Shown here: positions 5,542 to 6,569 of the stretch, one piece after another | How the letters are laid out: each line of letters begins with the position of its first letter | Position numbering within the stretch: the first letter of the stretch is position 1 | Assembly: GCA_018064565.1 (NCBI GenBank) | Contig: JAGHVA010000127.1 | Span: forward strand, 1-6,569 | Reading direction: 5' to 3' | DNA: 6,569 bases | Origin: Candidatus Colimorpha onthohippi | GTDB taxonomy: Bacteria > Bacteroidota > Bacteroidia > Bacteroidales > P3 | Notes under the pieces: model-generated | What the model was told of the DNA's origin: nothing | Databases searched by the model: none | Seen by the model: only the letters and a program-made list of their open reading frames with translations | Made by a program: the position numbers and the translations under genes

Positions 5542-6315
5542 ATGTTATCATCAATGCTTTCGGTTCCCTTTGGAACCATCAACATCCCCGATCTTTTAGG
5601 ATTCCAGCACGGCAACTTCTTGGGTTTGTCGTTTGTAGCTCAACTCATCATCATTCTGGTGCTTACGTGCATCATGGAGTTCTTCAATTACAACATCCGT
5701 AATCGAGACAAGTCGAACTACTACCCCTACCTCTATGTTACCCTCACCCTCTCGCTTTTGGCGGTCTATTACTATTGCTTCCAGTCAGGTATGCCCCTGA
5801 CGGAATATTATGGTAATGGTTCTACTCCCTCGTTGGGATGGTTCTGTAGCCCGAAGAACGTCGGTTGGCTCTACGCCTTGATTGGCGGCGCGTTGCTGAC
5901 ATTCGTCATCTACAACCTCTTTTGTGCCATCATGCAGGTTACGGCAGAGATGACGCGCCTCGCCGAGATGAAGAAGAAAAAGAAGTGGAAGGAGTGGAAG
6001 TACGTATCGTGGTTGGCTCTTTTCTGTTGCGCCCTGACGGCGTTGGTGTATATCTTCGCACCCAAGGTGTCGGCAATCATACTCAAGGTTTACATGGTGT
6101 TGCTCATCGTGTCTGTAGTTGCAAAGATAATATCCGACACCCGTTCGTGCCGCAACTTCGGCAAGTCGTTGCTCATCGGCGTGGTCTATTACATCGGCAT
6201 CATCCTCGTCTCCGCCCTCATGATAGGGTGCATGCTTGGCTTGCCTTATTTCATAGTAATCTTCGCCTTCATCTTCAGCACCGTCAAGGCCAGCAAGAAA
6301 CCCGTAAAGAAATAG
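5542..6315 (+). CDS. Multi-spanning integral membrane protein of unknown function
   Basis: 257 residues with six or seven likely membrane segments at about 26-47, 62-81, 106-134, 154-172, 175-196 and 208-249, the last long enough for two helices. A strongly basic loop (144-153, KKKKKWKEWK) lies between the third and fourth segments, and the C-terminus is basic (KASKKPVKK). By the positive-inside rule both should be cytoplasmic. The segment between helices two and three (about 82-105) has aromatic and Gly/Ser residues (YYGNGSTPSLGWF) and is probably periplasmic. I recognise no catalytic, transporter or binding motif. It starts 69 bases after the rhamnosidase stop on the same strand. No terminator or clear TAnnTTTG box lies between, so co-transcription is possible, but any sugar-related role would be a guess. 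The start at 5542 follows an A/T-rich leader; the internal ATG at 5554 would remove only four residues. The frame is followed by a strong terminator. Confidence 0.85.
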   Translation: MLSSMLSVPFGTINIPDLLGFQHGNFLGLSFVAQLIIILVLTCIMEFFNYNIRNRDKSNYYPYLYVTLTLSLLAVYYYCFQSGMPLTEYYGNGSTPSLGWFCSPKNVGWLYALIGGALLTFVIYNLFCAIMQVTAEMTRLAEMKKKKKWKEWKYVSWLALFCCALTALVYIFAPKVSAIILKVYMVLLIVSVVAKIISDTRSCRNFGKSLLIGVVYYIGIILVSALMIGCMLGLPYFIVIFAFIFSTVKASKKPVKK

Positions 6316-6370
6316 GCTTAGCCCTTGTTTCGTCGTCCACCAAGGCGACTAAATAACAAACTGACTTTCG

Positions 6371-6412
6371 CTAAAACAAGTTGACTCTTCAACAAGAGTC
6401 AACTTGTTTTAG
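6371..6412 (+). terminator. Perfect 19-bp hairpin terminator, probably bidirectional
   Basis: Bases 6371-6389 are the exact reverse complement of 6394-6412, leaving a CAAC loop (6390-6393). The right arm ends in TTGTTTTAG and the left arm begins CTAAAACAA, so each strand has a T-rich stretch at the 3' side of the stem. This fits intrinsic termination of transcripts from either direction. It lies 55 bases after the stop of the membrane protein gene at 6315 and closes the second transcription unit. Confidence 0.85.
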
Positions 6413-6436
6413 TCTCATGTAAGGTTATGAGTATTG

Positions 6437-6569
6437 ATTGATATTGCTGTCTGGTAAAACTTTTGAAAATTATTGTTGTCCGCTAAATGGACATTAGTCA
6501 TTGATTTTGCTGTTATTTGTCATGTATAAGCCCTATAATCAAGTAAATACAACGGCTGTCCGGTAAAAC
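6437..6569 (+). repeat. Non-coding tail with short direct repeats, possible mobile-element edge
   Basis: No credible reading frame is present from 6413 to the end. The stretch holds direct repeats. GCTGTC, one variable base, then GGTAAAAC occurs at 6446-6460 and 6555-6569, 109 bases apart. A poorer third version, GTTGTCCGCTAAA, lies at 6475-6487. Separately, ATTGAT, one variable base, then TTGCTGT occurs at 6437-6450 and 6500-6513. A 5-bp hairpin TGTCC/GGACA lies at 6477-6481 and 6489-6493. Repeated motifs like these can be terminal and sub-terminal transposase sites, and the last copy runs into the window edge. No transposase or matching inverted end is visible, so the mobile-element reading is only a suggestion. 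Confidence 0.4.

Noticed and set aside
5865..6356. A 163-codon + strand frame overlapping the membrane protein in another frame
   Set aside because: Its protein is rich in Arg and His with no membrane or domain pattern, as expected from reading a real gene out of frame; it also runs past the real stop.
6413..6569. A complete insertion sequence at the right edge
   Set aside because: There is no transposase frame and the repeated motifs lie in direct, not inverted, orientation within the window; only a possible element edge can be suggested.

Overview
The window looks like chromosomal DNA from a member of the Bacteroidota, most likely order Bacteroidales (Prevotella- or Bacteroides-like). Four things point there: an exact Bacteroidota-type -7 promoter box (TAnnTTTG) near the left edge, mostly A-rich rather than Shine-Dalgarno leaders, an exbB / small membrane protein / exbD / exbD cluster with sequences typical of that phylum, and a lipoprotein family GH78 alpha-L-rhamnosidase. 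All six genes I accept are on the + strand.

Layout. Bases 1-72: promoter and leader. 73-900: exbB, with a signal peptide and an Ala/Glu-rich periplasmic extension. 901-1118: a 218-base gap that is not plain spacer. It holds a small hairpin, two related ~60-bp modules with conserved, mutually complementary ends, an 11-bp perfect tandem duplication and a short palindrome. 1119-2616: a four-helix membrane protein and two different ExbD proteins, packed 2 bases apart and then overlapping by 1 base. 2661-2706: a good intrinsic terminator. 2782-5472: the rhamnosidase. 5542-6315: an unrecognised multi-spanning membrane protein. 6371-6412: a perfect 19-bp hairpin terminator. 6413-6569: non-coding sequence with short direct repeats, possibly the edge of a mobile element.

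The genes fall into two units. The first (73-2616) encodes the proton-channel part of a TonB-type energy-transduction machine: ExbB, two ExbD paralogues and a small integral membrane protein of unknown role. No tonB lies before the terminator, so TonB must be encoded elsewhere. The second (2782-6315) is a rhamnose-releasing lipoprotein plus a membrane protein of unknown function. No SusC/SusD pair or sugar regulator is visible, so this is not a recognisable polysaccharide utilisation locus within the window.

No wholly new system is evident. The most unusual signal is the duplicated, potentially structured element between exbB and the rest of its operon. A useful annotation point is that the longest reading frame for the rhamnosidase starts inside the upstream terminator, so its real start is very probably at 2782.
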